This document shows positions 9,401 through 18,341 of a stretch of 64,000 bases of DNA, one piece after another. A program made the position numbers and the translations under genes. Below the pieces are notes generated by a model. The model was not told where the DNA came from, did no database searches, and saw only the letters and a list, made by a program, of their open reading frames with translations. How positions within the stretch are numbered: position 1 is the stretch's first letter; each line of letters begins with the position of its first letter. The stretch comes from PNNG01 sp046291695 (GTDB lineage Bacteria; Bacteroidota; Bacteroidia; UBA7662): positions 90,267 to 154,266 of the forward strand of contig JBKBSO010000009.1 of NCBI GenBank assembly GCA_046291695.1, written 5' to 3'.

Positions 9401-9432
9401 TTTGTATGATAGCAAATGTTTAGCTACCTTTC
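9401..9432 (+). promoter_or_regulatory. Predicted Bacteroidota promoter ending 3 bases from a start codon
   Basis: TTTG (9401-9404), 20 bases, TACCTTTC (9425-9432), one mismatch to the TTTG/TAnnTTTG consensus. The ATG of the downstream gene is at 9436, so transcription would begin at or inside the start codon. Confidence 0.45.
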
Positions 9433-9435
9433 GGC

Positions 9436-10959
9436 ATGCTAGTCAAGTTGGCCAAATACGCAGCCTTATTGATGACAGGAATCACACTCATACTCCTAAA
9501 CTCGAGTGTTTTATTTGGCCAAATCAATTATGCTCCTAACCCCCACTGGGCTCCGATAGACTTCATCAATGACCAAGGCAAACATGATGGGCTCATTGCG
9601 GAATATGTCAAACTTTTACAAACAGACCTAAAACAAGATACCTTTCAGTATCGACTTTTAAATTCCTGGACCGACATGCTTCTTGCCATAAAAAGCGGGG
9701 ATGTAGACATGATAGGTGCCATACATAAAACTCCAGAAAGGGAAAATTACCTCCTTTTTTCAGAAACCTTATTTAAACTCCCCGTTTACCTGATTAGCCA
9801 TCGAAAAACCAACATACAAGATTGTAATCCTGCTCAACTGCGCTTGGCTGTGGTTCATGGTTATGCTAGTGCCGATTACATCAGCCAAAACTTTCCTGAA
9901 GCAAATATTGCCTTTTTCCATTCTGATTTAGAGGCCCTACTTCAAACTTCTTTAGGGAAAACAGACGCTACCATCATGGATTTGGTATCGGCGAACTATT
10001 ACATTAAACAGTATGAGCTTCATAACTTAAAAGCCCATTGCAAACTCAACTTCGATTGGGAAATTTGCATTGGTGTAACTAAATCAAAGCCAGCGCTTTT
10101 CGAAACAGTACAACTGGCCTTATCAAATATTCCTTTTGAAACCCGCGACAGCTTATTTTACGCTTACTTGGCCGAGCATACAATTCCTGAAAAAAGCCTT
10201 TTACAAGAATACAAGCGTCCTATTATCTTAACCTTGATTTTCCTTGGAAGTTTACTTGTTAGTAGTTTGCTGCTTGTGTATATCCTTAAGCGTCGTGTAG
10301 CGCAGAAAGGACAAGAGTTAAAAAATAAAACCGAGTTGTTTGAACTTGCCAGCCAAGCTGCAAGCGATGCCATCTTTGAACTTCTTCCTAACGAAAAGCT
10401 CCTACACTTTAAAGAAGGTTTTCTTACCCTTTTTGGATACCACCAGAATGACCCTGTACACAATTTTAAAAATTGGTTTCACTACATCCATCCAGAGGAT
10501 CAAAATCGTTTTTACAGTAGCTGTATGATTGCTGTCAAATCCGATGATACGTTTTTTCAGGAAGAATTCAGGTTTAAAATGGCAAATGACGAGTACTGCT
10601 GGGTTCAGTTGCGCTGTTTTTTAGTTAGACGCAAAGACGGTTGGGTAAATCGGGTAGTGGGGGCTTTACAGGACTTAAGCTCACGCCGTCAATATCTCGA
10701 CGCAGTGACACAGCATAACAGCCGACTTCAAGACATTGCCTGGTTGCAATCGCATGTCATCCGGGCCCCATTGGCCCGATTGATGTCATTGGTTCACATA
10801 TTCGAGCTCGACACGCACCTCAGCCAGAACGAGCAAAAGAAGTATTTAGGTTTAATTCAAGCGTCAGCCAATGAACTTGATCAAGTAATTCATGAAATTG
10901 CACAAAAAACAAATGCAGTACAACGCTCTGATGACTACAAACAGCAGATTTCAACTTAA
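9436..10959 (+). CDS. Periplasmic solute-binding / PAS sensor with orphan HisKA-like helix
   Basis: 507 residues. A signal peptide or N-terminal helix is followed by an SBP_bac_3-like periplasmic domain (about 28-240; PHWAPIDFINDQGKHDGLIAEYV and SGDVDMIGAIHKTPER are typical), a transmembrane helix (about 262-285), and a PAS domain (about 300-415, with a PAC-like WVNRVVGALQDLS). The C-terminus has LQDIAWLQSHVIRAPLARL, a HisKA-like dimerisation helix with H440 in the position of the kinase phospho-acceptor, but the protein ends about 65 residues later without any HATPase domain. It overlaps the DoxX gene by 29 bases. It may pair with the hybrid kinase upstream; that is inference. Confidence 0.75.
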   Translation: MLVKLAKYAALLMTGITLILLNSSVLFGQINYAPNPHWAPIDFINDQGKHDGLIAEYVKLLQTDLKQDTFQYRLLNSWTDMLLAIKSGDVDMIGAIHKTPERENYLLFSETLFKLPVYLISHRKTNIQDCNPAQLRLAVVHGYASADYISQNFPEANIAFFHSDLEALLQTSLGKTDATIMDLVSANYYIKQYELHNLKAHCKLNFDWEICIGVTKSKPALFETVQLALSNIPFETRDSLFYAYLAEHTIPEKSLLQEYKRPIILTLIFLGSLLVSSLLLVYILKRRVAQKGQELKNKTELFELASQAASDAIFELLPNEKLLHFKEGFLTLFGYHQNDPVHNFKNWFHYIHPEDQNRFYSSCMIAVKSDDTFFQEEFRFKMANDEYCWVQLRCFLVRRKDGWVNRVVGALQDLSSRRQYLDAVTQHNSRLQDIAWLQSHVIRAPLARLMSLVHIFELDTHLSQNEQKKYLGLIQASANELDQVIHEIAQKTNAVQRSDDYKQQIST

Positions 10960-11383
10960 GCGCATATTCCAAACACCACCAAATCGAACCATCATATTGA
11001 TTCGACTCATGGTTGGGCTGGTGTTTTTATCTGAAGGCATTCAAAAATTCCTTTTCCCTTCGTTTAGAGGCGCGGGTAGATTCGAAAAAATCGGATTTGC
11101 ACATCCCGAATTTCTTGGACCGTTTGTAGGCGGTTTCGAGATGATATGCGGCTTAGGCATTCTGCTTGGTTTTTGCACTCGCCTGGCAGCCATACCCACG
11201 CTGGCAATTATGTTCGTGGCCATATACACCACTAAAGGTACAGTATTGGCAGAAGAAGGCTTCTGGGTCATGATGCACGGTAGTAGAACCGACTGGGCCA
11301 TGCTGCTAGGCAGTGTGTATTTGATCATCAATGGCGGAGGCCGCTGGTCGATTGACCGGCGAATAAGTGTAATGCTACCGTAA
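10931..11383 (+). CDS. DoxX-family membrane protein
   Basis: 150 residues from the ATG at 10931; a longer start at 10892 exists but lies deeper inside the preceding gene. Four hydrophobic helices are visible, with the DoxX-type pattern: LIRLMVGLVFLSEGIQKFLFP at the N-terminus, FEKIGFAHPEFLGPFVGGFE, and a glycine-rich GLGILLGFCTRLA. DoxX proteins are small inner-membrane proteins, some of them subunits of quinone-linked oxidases; most have no assigned role. Overlap with the preceding sensor gene suggests co-transcription. Confidence 0.8.
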   Translation: MTTNSRFQLKRIFQTPPNRTIILIRLMVGLVFLSEGIQKFLFPSFRGAGRFEKIGFAHPEFLGPFVGGFEMICGLGILLGFCTRLAAIPTLAIMFVAIYTTKGTVLAEEGFWVMMHGSRTDWAMLLGSVYLIINGGGRWSIDRRISVMLP

Positions 11384-11427
11384 TCTGGATAACCGGTTCA
11401 GTTAGAAAAAGTGCATCCATCACATCA

Positions 11428-11847
11428 TGGAAGGATGAACCCTGTCAAGGAGAAAATTCAGGCCAAATTCAAGGCACAACTGGCCATTGAAGTGCTTAAT
11501 GAGTGCGAAAGTTGGCGGAATTGGCAAGCGTTTTGAGTAATAACTACCCCGATCAGCAACTGGAAGAAAGCCTTCTTGAAGCGTGTTCACTAGGCCTTTT
11601 TGGGGCCGTCGGCTGTTTTAGGTCACACGAAACTAAGAAAGAGCGCGATCAACTGCACCGTACAATTGGGGGAATTTGAACTGGCGCTTGACTTTAAAAA
11701 AAACTTGTTGAAAGCCGGTCAATGAATGACCGTAAGGCCATGCCAAAACGATTTTTTTCACAGCAGGTTCATGCACAATTGGATCAAGAACAGCATTTTG
11801 CTGCTCACATGCTCAATAAGACGAGAATCTGCCGTTTCATCCTTCCA
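11428..11847. mobile_element. Decayed insertion-sequence remnant bounded by 12-bp inverted repeats
   Basis: TGGAAGGATGAA (11428-11439) and TTCATCCTTCCA (11836-11847) are exact inverted copies. Between them lies a frameshifted IS3-type orfA. No clear target-site duplication is visible. From 11848 to the SDR gene at 12068 nothing certain is seen; an ISLSRQL-like string near 11940-11960 faintly recalls the start of IS3 OrfB, so the repeats may not be the true element ends. Confidence 0.5.
11435..11725 (+). pseudogene. IS3-family orfA (transposase helix-turn-helix protein) remnant
   Basis: Reading across frames reveals consecutive pieces of an IS3-type OrfA: KFKAQLAIEVLNE (from about 11464), then LAELAS in another frame (about 11512), PDQISNWKKAFLEA spread over two frames (about 11548-11583), KERDQLHRTIG (about 11638-11669) and LALDFKKNLL (about 11680-11712). 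Intact OrfA proteins have EFKAKVALEAL, LAELASKY, HPNQISQWKKQ and a C-terminal leucine-zipper helix in the same order. At least three frameshifts or stops interrupt it, so it is non-functional. It lies between DoxX and the SDR gene. Confidence 0.6.
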
Positions 11848-12067
11848 CCATGCTATCCTCTGAACAAGAGGCTCATGCTTTCAGATTAGCCCCATGTTCC
11901 CAACCAAATACAGCCGATTGCAAAAAGCCAGCAAAAGATATCAGTTTAAGCCGGCAGCTCAATGACCATAAGAGGGTGGTTGAACATCTTCTGTCCGGGA
12001 ATCCAAAACATACGCTCTTATACGTTAATGTCTCCTTTTCTTCGCAATCAAAAGAATGGCATTCGGC

Positions 12068-12913
12068 TTATTTTCGGTTCCCTTTAAGCATGCCAAAAAA
12101 AGCGCGCAGTTGTTCGCGGGGGAACATGTTTGCAAAAAGATTAAACTGACCAGCTTGCAGCCGTTCACCCCCATCAATGGTTACGCACTCGCCCGTAATG
12201 TAAGCACTCATATCGCTCATCAAAAATGTAGCTAACCAGCCTAACTCTTCATGTTTTCCATAACGACCTGCGGGAATGCCTTTCAAATATTTTTCTTCGA
12301 TGCTTTTATCGGGCAACAAGCGACTCCAGGCGCCCTCGGTAGGGAATGGACCCGGAGCAATAGCATTCAATCGAATACCATAAGTGGCCCATTCCATAGC
12401 CAGTGAATTGGTGAGGGCATACACACCCGCCTTGGCACAGGCGGAGGGCAATACAAAAGCCGAACCTGTTTCTGTATAGGTGGTTACGATATTCAATACC
12501 ACAGCATCGGGTCGCTTGTTGGCAATCACCAACTTTCCAAAATGCTGCGTACAGTTGAAAGTCCCCTTCAGTACAATATCCACTACCGTATTAAAGGCAT
12601 TGGGCGACAAATCTTCGGATGCCGACAGAAAATTACCAGCCGCATTATTCACCAATCCGTTTACCCCTCCCATCCTTGCATCCAAATCAGCAATCATTGC
12701 ACCTACTGCCTCGTGATCACGGACATCACACACGGCATAGAGCGCCCCGCTACCTATTTCCTGTACAGCTGCTTGAAGTTTGGCTTCATTGCGACCACAA
12801 ATGGCCACACTAGCACCCAAACTTGAAAACATTTTGGCCATAGCCAATCCAAGCCCACTACCTCCTCCGGTAACAAGGATATTCTTGCCTGATAAAGTAT
12901 CTGTTGTAAACAT
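12068..12913 (-). CDS. SDR oxidoreductase, 2,4-dienoyl-CoA reductase type
   Basis: 281 residues from the ATG at 12913, which has an AAAAGGAA ribosome site and a promoter just upstream; an upstream in-frame start at 13045 would run through that promoter. Residues 15-22 TGGGSGLG bind the dinucleotide, and NNAAG is at 89-93. The usual YxxxK is replaced by S157-x3-K161, with Tyr146 fifteen residues before the Lys. This Tyr/Ser/Lys spacing is that known for mitochondrial 2,4-dienoyl-CoA reductase (DECR1), as is GPFPTEGAWSRL near the C-terminus. It would reduce 2,4-dienoyl-CoA during unsaturated fatty acid oxidation. No beta-oxidation neighbours are present. Confidence 0.8.
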   Translation of the reverse strand: MFTTDTLSGKNILVTGGGSGLGLAMAKMFSSLGASVAICGRNEAKLQAAVQEIGSGALYAVCDVRDHEAVGAMIADLDARMGGVNGLVNNAAGNFLSASEDLSPNAFNTVVDIVLKGTFNCTQHFGKLVIANKRPDAVVLNIVTTYTETGSAFVLPSACAKAGVYALTNSLAMEWATYGIRLNAIAPGPFPTEGAWSRLLPDKSIEEKYLKGIPAGRYGKHEELGWLATFLMSDMSAYITGECVTIDGGERLQAGQFNLFANMFPREQLRAFFGMLKGNRK

Positions 12914-12928
12914 GTTTTTCCTTTTCAG

Positions 12929-12959
12929 CGAATATAGCACCCAAGTGTTGGCAGGCAAA
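12929..12959 (-). promoter_or_regulatory. Predicted promoter of the SDR gene
   Basis: On the minus strand TTTG (12959-12956), exactly 19 bases, then TATATTCG (12936-12929), matching the Bacteroidota primary sigma pattern TTTG-N19-TAnnTTTG with one mismatch. The -7 box ends 15 bases before the ATG. Confidence 0.6.
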
Positions 12960-13056
12960 AGTAAATGCCATTTTTCCAAGATAAAGTTGCGGGAAGCATA
13001 GAAGTGTTTGGAGCATCTACTTAAATGGCTATTTTTGCAATTCAAATCTACCGCTT

Positions 13057-13254
13057 ATGCATTTCAAACTGAGTGTACTGTTTACGCTGATTACCTTGGC
13101 CTATTTTGGAAATATATTTTTCACAGGAATTACCAATCCAGATGCTTTAGGGTATACCCAAATGATGATTCTTTGTATACTTCTGGCGTTGGTTAGCTAC
13201 TTTGTGACTATGGGCGCCTTCGAAGACATTGATAACGAGCGAAAAGGAGCCTGA
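13057..13254 (+). CDS. Small two-helix membrane protein of unknown function
   Basis: 65 residues. Two hydrophobic stretches (about 4-24 and 35-54: LSVLFTLITLAYFGNIFF and MMILCILLALVSYFVTM) followed by a short charged tail (EDIDNERKGA). It ends 2 bases before the TTG start of the Fur-family gene, and the AAAAGGAG that probably serves that gene lies inside its last codons, so the two are likely co-transcribed. I do not recognise the family. Confidence 0.55.
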   Translation: MHFKLSVLFTLITLAYFGNIFFTGITNPDALGYTQMMILCILLALVSYFVTMGAFEDIDNERKGA

Positions 13255-13256
13255 TA

Positions 13257-13679
13257 TTGAGTGCCCGGGCACGTGACTTGTTAAAAAAGTTTGGGCTTCG
13301 TACGACCGATGCCCGCATCGACGTGCTCGATTTTATCCTCGATCATCAACGCGCCATCTCACAACCGGAGCTTGAGCACAAACTTGTGCACAAGTTCGAT
13401 CGGGTTACCCTTTACCGAACCCTCAATACATTTAATGAGCAGGGGCTGTTACACACCGTAGCCGACCAAAGCGGCACCATGAAGTTTGCCCTTTGCTCCG
13501 ATGCCTGCTCCGATCATGAACACCATCATGAACACCTGCATTTTCACTGCATCAAATGCCTAGAAACAGTCTGTTTTGATGAGGTAAACGTTGCCCGTCC
13601 GAGCCTTCCTTCTGGATATGAGGCCAAAGACTACAATTTTGTAGTCAATGGTATTTGCCGTCAGTGTCAAGAAGCCTAA
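13257..13679 (+). CDS. Fur-family metal-responsive transcriptional regulator
   Basis: 140 residues. The start is a TTG at 13257, supported by AAAAGGAG about eight bases upstream; no in-frame ATG is available upstream. A winged helix at the N-terminus (LRTTDARIDVLDFILDH, FDRVTLYRTLNTFNEQGLL) is followed by the Fur dimerisation domain with a metal-rich segment SDHEHHHEHLHFHCIKC and a second CxxC (GICRQCQ) at the C-terminus, the structural zinc site. Members sense iron, zinc, manganese or peroxide; the His-rich segment would suit Zur or Fur and the metal cannot be decided here. Confidence 0.85.
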   Translation: MSARARDLLKKFGLRTTDARIDVLDFILDHQRAISQPELEHKLVHKFDRVTLYRTLNTFNEQGLLHTVADQSGTMKFALCSDACSDHEHHHEHLHFHCIKCLETVCFDEVNVARPSLPSGYEAKDYNFVVNGICRQCQEA

Positions 13680-13774
13680 CGGGCATTGCTAAGGTTTTGA
13701 ATATTACGAACTTCGTTTTTCTAAATTTAAAAGCTCAGGAAAAGCCATAGATTTGTGCTTCAGCTTTTATTCGT

Positions 13775-15058
13775 ATGACTTACCAAACAAGCGCTGATTT
13801 TGCAGCACAGGCCGATGCTAATGACCAGCTATCACATTTTCGCAAACAATTTCACTTCCCCCAACACCAAGGCAAAGACGTAAATTACTTCACAGGCAAT
13901 TCGTTAGGGCTCATGCCAAGGGCGGTGCGTTTGTACATCGAAACAGAATTAAAAAGCTGGGAAACCTATGGGGTTGAGGGGCATTTCGAAGGGCCACACC
14001 CTTGGATGCATTATCACAAATTATTTAGCGACAAACTGGCACGACTTGTTGGTGCCTTGCCAGAAGAAGTGGTTTGTATGAACACCCTCACTACTAACCT
14101 GCACCTGTTGATGGTCAGCTTTTACCGACCAACGAACCAGCGCTTCAAAATCATCATGGAAGCAGGTGCCTTCCCCTCTGACCAATACGCCATGGAAAGC
14201 CAGGTAAAATTTCATGGCTACACAGCTGAACAAGCTATTATTGAATTAGCACCCCGGCCCGGTGAAGACAATTTGCGCCTTGAAGACATCTTGGCAGTAA
14301 TCGAACGGGAGGGGCCACAAACCGCACTTGTGATGATGGGGGGGGTAAATTACTATACCGGACAGTTGTTTAACATGGCCAAGATCACTGCTGCCGGACA
14401 CGCCCAAGGCACTGTGGTGGGCTTCGACCTGGCCCATGCTGCAGGTAATGTACCATTAAAGCTACACGACTGGCAAGTTGATTTTGCGTGCTGGTGCTCT
14501 TATAAGTACTTAAATAGTGGCCCTGGTGGTCCTGCCGGAATTTTTATTCACCAAAAACACGGGAACAAACCTGAATTACCTCGATTCGCCGGCTGGTGGG
14601 GGCACAATGAGTCCGAACGCTTTCAAATGAAAAAAGGATTCATTCCCATGCAGGGTGCAGCAGGTTGGCAGCTAAGCAACGCCCAAGTGCTGGCCATGGC
14701 ACCTCACCTGGCATCGCTCGATATTTTCGATCAGGTAGGCATGGATGCTTTAAGAGCCAAATCTGAAAAACTTACGGGCTACCTCGCTTATCTGCTCCAA
14801 GAACTAATTAGCGAATTCCCTGATGCCGGACTTAAAACAATCACCCCCAATCATCCTGCTGAAAGAGGATGTCAGCAATCCATCCTCTTGCCGGTTATTG
14901 GCAGAAAAGTATTTGACTACCTGCAACAACATGGCGTAATTGCCGATTGGCGCGAACCCGATGTAATAAGGGTAGCGCCTGTGCCGTTGTACAACAGTTT
15001 TGATGATGTTTATCAGTTCTACCTTAAGCTGCGCAATGCTTTATTGATGCACAAATAA
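13775..15058 (+). CDS. kynU: Kynureninase
   Basis: 427 residues, the usual length for kynureninase. The PLP-binding lysine lies in CWCSYKYLNSGPGG (K244), and FTGNSLGLMPRA near the N-terminus and VGFDLAHAAGN before the lysine are family signatures; the C-terminal DVIRVAPVPLYNSFDDVYQF is also typical. It is a fold-type-I PLP enzyme that cleaves L-kynurenine to anthranilate or 3-hydroxykynurenine to 3-hydroxyanthranilate plus alanine. Kynurenine monooxygenase (18366) and a formamidase-like gene (20910) lie nearby, so 3-hydroxykynurenine is the likely substrate. Confidence 0.95.
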   Translation: MTYQTSADFAAQADANDQLSHFRKQFHFPQHQGKDVNYFTGNSLGLMPRAVRLYIETELKSWETYGVEGHFEGPHPWMHYHKLFSDKLARLVGALPEEVVCMNTLTTNLHLLMVSFYRPTNQRFKIIMEAGAFPSDQYAMESQVKFHGYTAEQAIIELAPRPGEDNLRLEDILAVIEREGPQTALVMMGGVNYYTGQLFNMAKITAAGHAQGTVVGFDLAHAAGNVPLKLHDWQVDFACWCSYKYLNSGPGGPAGIFIHQKHGNKPELPRFAGWWGHNESERFQMKKGFIPMQGAAGWQLSNAQVLAMAPHLASLDIFDQVGMDALRAKSEKLTGYLAYLLQELISEFPDAGLKTITPNHPAERGCQQSILLPVIGRKVFDYLQQHGVIADWREPDVIRVAPVPLYNSFDDVYQFYLKLRNALLMHK

Positions 15059-15092
15059 TAAACCCTACTTCCTTAACCTAACCTGTTACTCC

Positions 15093-17474
15093 TTGAAACC
15101 TAAAAACCTACTTTTTGCCATACTTCTCTTGGCAGTTGGAAATGTATTCGGACAAAACAAAAAAGTAACCCTATCGGGCTACATCAAAGAGGCTGGCAGC
15201 GGAGAAACCCTCATCGGCGCCAATGTGTACCTGCCTGACTTGAAAACAGGAACTACCACCAACGCCTATGGCTTTTACTCCCTTACCATACCCGCAGGAG
15301 AATATGTTTTTCGATTCTCCTACGTAGGATATCAAGCCCAAGAAATTAAAATCAACCTGCTCAAAAATCAGGTATTCGATGTCAATCTCATACCGGCTAC
15401 CAACCTCGAAGAAATTGTGGTAACCGACGACCGGCTCATCCGCCAGTCGGAAAATCCACAAATGAGTGTAGTAGAGCTCAGCCCGCAACAAATCAGGGAT
15501 GTTCCTACCCTATTTGGCGAAAAGGACGTGATGAAAACCTTGCAACTCATGCCAGGCGTACAATCGGGCAACGAAGGACAATCAGGCATATATGTACGGG
15601 GAGGTGGTCCCGACCAAAACCTTATCTTGCTTGACGAAGCCGTGGTATATAATGCCTCTCACCTTTTTGGCTTCTTTTCGGTTTTTAATGGCGATGCCGT
15701 TAAAAACATCACCCTTACTAAAGGTGGATTTCCGGCTCGTTACGGCGGACGCTTATCGAGTGTTGTAGATATCAGTATGAAAGACGGCAGTAAGTCTGAC
15801 TTCGGCGGTGAAGCAGGTATTGGCATCATTAGCTCTAAATTGATGCTAGAGGGTCCTATTGTAAAAGACAAAGCCTCCTTCGTCATTTCAGGAAGGCGTA
15901 CTTATGTTGATGCTTTAGTTGCTCCCATTGTTTCAATCACAGAACCAGGAGCATCGGCTGGCTACTACTTTTACGACTTCAATGTAAAATTGAATTACGA
16001 TATCGACCGTAAAAACAGACTCTTCCTCAGCGGATACTTTGGCAAAGATGCCTTTCATGCAGGCTATAAAGAGCCTGGATTTAACTATAAGGCAGGCCTC
16101 AATTGGGGAAACAAAACAGGCACACTTCGCTGGAATCATCAGGTAAACGACAAGTTGTTTTTAAACACATCTCTCATTTTAAGCGATTATGAGTTTGAAA
16201 CCTTTTCACGCGACGAGGGCGATTTTGGAGATTTTAGTCTCAGATACAGTTCCAGCATCCGCGATTACGGTGTGAAATTTGATGCCGACTATGTGCCCTC
16301 ACCCAATCATAAAATCAAAGCAGGCTTACAACTTACCCGTCACATTTTTATCCCAACCGCTTTTGTTATTCGCGATTCTGAGTTCCCACAATTCGACATC
16401 AATCGGGTGGCAAGAGAACTTTCACTCGAAACCGGCATCTATGTCGAAGATCAGTGGAAAATCACCAATCGACTTGAAGCCAATCTGGGAACCCGTTTAA
16501 GTCAATTTTATGCCGGTAACCAAAACTACTGGCGGCTCGAGCCCCGATTAAGTGCCCGTTATATGACGAGCGACCAGGGCTCTGTAAAAGCAGCCTTCAG
16601 CATGATGAACCAATACATGCACCTGCTGAGCAATACCGGTATTGGTTTGCCTACCGACCTCTGGGTACCCGCTAACGACATCATTGGACCTCAAAAATCC
16701 ATTCAGTATGCGCTAGGGTATGCACATGACCTGCGTAATAAAAAAGTCACCCTTAGCGCCGAAACCTATTACAAACACTCTAGCAACATCATCACCTATA
16801 AACCAGGAGCGAGCTTCCTGTTGGTAGATTTTGAGGATATTTTTGAGGGAGAAGTCCTGGATATCAAATGGGAAAATCAGGTAACCACGGGTGAAGCCGT
16901 TTCCTACGGACTTGAGCTCCTTGCCCAAAAACATTATGGGCGCTTTAACGGCTGGATAGGGTATACTCTGAGTAAAACCGATTGGCAATTCCCAGAAATA
17001 AACAGCGGATTACCCTTCCCCGCACGATACGACCGGAGACACGATCTGAGTATCGTTACCTTCTTTGAAGCACGCCAAACCACCGATTATCAAAACGGAA
17101 TCAAAATATCCGCAGTATTTGTATATGGCACTGGGAACGCTGTTACTTTACCGCAAGCTAATTTTGTGGCTCCCTATAGCGCTCCTGGAAACCCACTACT
17201 GAATAATGGGCAAGGTTTCTGGTGGAATACCGCCGTAGACTATGGCAGTATGAATTCTTACCGCATGGCCCCCTATCACCGCATGGACGTTTCGGTTCAG
17301 CTTATCAAACCAAAAAGCTGGGGTGAAAGAATAATTGAATTTAGCGTTTACAACCTTTACAATAGGGCAAACCCCTGGTTCCTTGAACCTTCTTACCGCA
17401 ATGGACAATCAGTGCTGGTACAATACAGCTTGTTTGGCATTGTACCTTCCATCAACTACATAGCCCGCTTTTGA
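15093..17474 (+). CDS. TonB-dependent receptor with carboxypeptidase-like N-terminal domain
   Basis: 793 residues from a TTG at 15093, chosen because a signal peptide begins directly there (KPKNLLFAILLLAVGNVFG) and no upstream in-frame ATG exists after the kynU stop. Residues of about 24-110 form a CarboxypepD_reg-like domain (GEVLIGANV-type: SGETLIGANVYLPDLKTGTT), followed by the plug (LPGVQSGNEG, IYVRGGGPDQNLILLDEAVVYN) and a beta-barrel ending in F (YIARF). Such receptors import ligands across the outer membrane using TonB energy. The DUF4249 lipoprotein starts one base after it, a common pairing in Bacteroidota. Its place between kynurenine genes is noteworthy, but the ligand is unknown. 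Confidence 0.9.
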   Translation: MKPKNLLFAILLLAVGNVFGQNKKVTLSGYIKEAGSGETLIGANVYLPDLKTGTTTNAYGFYSLTIPAGEYVFRFSYVGYQAQEIKINLLKNQVFDVNLIPATNLEEIVVTDDRLIRQSENPQMSVVELSPQQIRDVPTLFGEKDVMKTLQLMPGVQSGNEGQSGIYVRGGGPDQNLILLDEAVVYNASHLFGFFSVFNGDAVKNITLTKGGFPARYGGRLSSVVDISMKDGSKSDFGGEAGIGIISSKLMLEGPIVKDKASFVISGRRTYVDALVAPIVSITEPGASAGYYFYDFNVKLNYDIDRKNRLFLSGYFGKDAFHAGYKEPGFNYKAGLNWGNKTGTLRWNHQVNDKLFLNTSLILSDYEFETFSRDEGDFGDFSLRYSSSIRDYGVKFDADYVPSPNHKIKAGLQLTRHIFIPTAFVIRDSEFPQFDINRVARELSLETGIYVEDQWKITNRLEANLGTRLSQFYAGNQNYWRLEPRLSARYMTSDQGSVKAAFSMMNQYMHLLSNTGIGLPTDLWVPANDIIGPQKSIQYALGYAHDLRNKKVTLSAETYYKHSSNIITYKPGASFLLVDFEDIFEGEVLDIKWENQVTTGEAVSYGLELLAQKHYGRFNGWIGYTLSKTDWQFPEINSGLPFPARYDRRHDLSIVTFFEARQTTDYQNGIKISAVFVYGTGNAVTLPQANFVAPYSAPGNPLLNNGQGFWWNTAVDYGSMNSYRMAPYHRMDVSVQLIKPKSWGERIIEFSVYNLYNRANPWFLEPSYRNGQSVLVQYSLFGIVPSINYIARF

Positions 17475-17475
17475 T

Positions 17476-18330
17476 ATGAAAAAACTCATCTATTTTTTGC
17501 TGCTCTTGTTTACCCTCAGTGCCTGTCGCGAAACAATAATCAGCACTACCGACCTCAACTTGCAGGAAAAATTGGTATTGGGTTGTTTCATCAGTCCTGA
17601 TGATATCGAAATTCAAGCCACTTTAACCCGTTCAAAGCCGCTTTATCGGCGCGACAACAGTCCTTGGGATTTTCCGGCTGTCAGCAATGCTACTATTACC
17701 ATTACCGACGGTGAAAGCACGGGGCAATTATTGTTCGATAGTAACCGCCAGGGCTATGTGCTGGCTACCAGCAGCTTCCCTATCGTTGCGGGTAAAACCT
17801 ATACCATGCAAATAAATACTCCCGATGGCAAATCAGTTCGGGCAAGTTGTACCGTACCCAGCCCTTTTAATCCCGACCTGAAGCTTGATGTGATTGCCTT
17901 GGCTTCTGGCCCAAGTCAAGTTGAAGACAGACTTCGAATCAATGCTAGTTGGATTAACCCTCCTGGTGCTGCTCGCTATTTCCGGTTTAACTATGCCCAG
18001 ATTTTTGACTTTCAGGGCACGCCCGATACGAGTTGGGCTAATACCTATATTTATTCCGAACAATTCATCGACCAAAGCTTTGTTATCAACAATCGTTTTG
18101 TATTCTCAGATTTGGCCTACAGTTATAATTGGCGAAGCGGCAGGAGGATTATGGGACAACTCCAGGAAATGGATGTACACAGTTACCGCTATTTCAGCTC
18201 GTTGAGAGGACAAGCACTCACCGGGGGTGACGGTTTCAGTGAACCTACCGTTATTTATTCGAATGTGGAAGATGGCATTGGTTGCTTTGGAGCGCATTAC
18301 ACTTATAACCCAATTACTGTAGATTATTAA
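17476..18330 (+). CDS. DUF4249-family lipoprotein
   Basis: 284 residues. The N-terminus is a lipoprotein signal peptide with lipobox LSAC (C17), so the protein should be anchored in the outer or inner membrane facing the periplasm or surface. The rest matches the DUF4249 pattern: early LVLGCFISPDDIEIQATLTRSKPL, an Ig-like TITDGESTG segment, and YTMQINTPDGKSVRASCTVP. DUF4249 proteins almost always follow a TonB receptor with a carboxypeptidase-like domain, as here with one base between genes, and probably help that receptor. No enzymatic motif is seen. Confidence 0.8.
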   Translation: MKKLIYFLLLLFTLSACRETIISTTDLNLQEKLVLGCFISPDDIEIQATLTRSKPLYRRDNSPWDFPAVSNATITITDGESTGQLLFDSNRQGYVLATSSFPIVAGKTYTMQINTPDGKSVRASCTVPSPFNPDLKLDVIALASGPSQVEDRLRINASWINPPGAARYFRFNYAQIFDFQGTPDTSWANTYIYSEQFIDQSFVINNRFVFSDLAYSYNWRSGRRIMGQLQEMDVHSYRYFSSLRGQALTGGDGFSEPTVIYSNVEDGIGCFGAHYTYNPITVDY

Positions 18331-18341
18331 GGCAGGCGATG

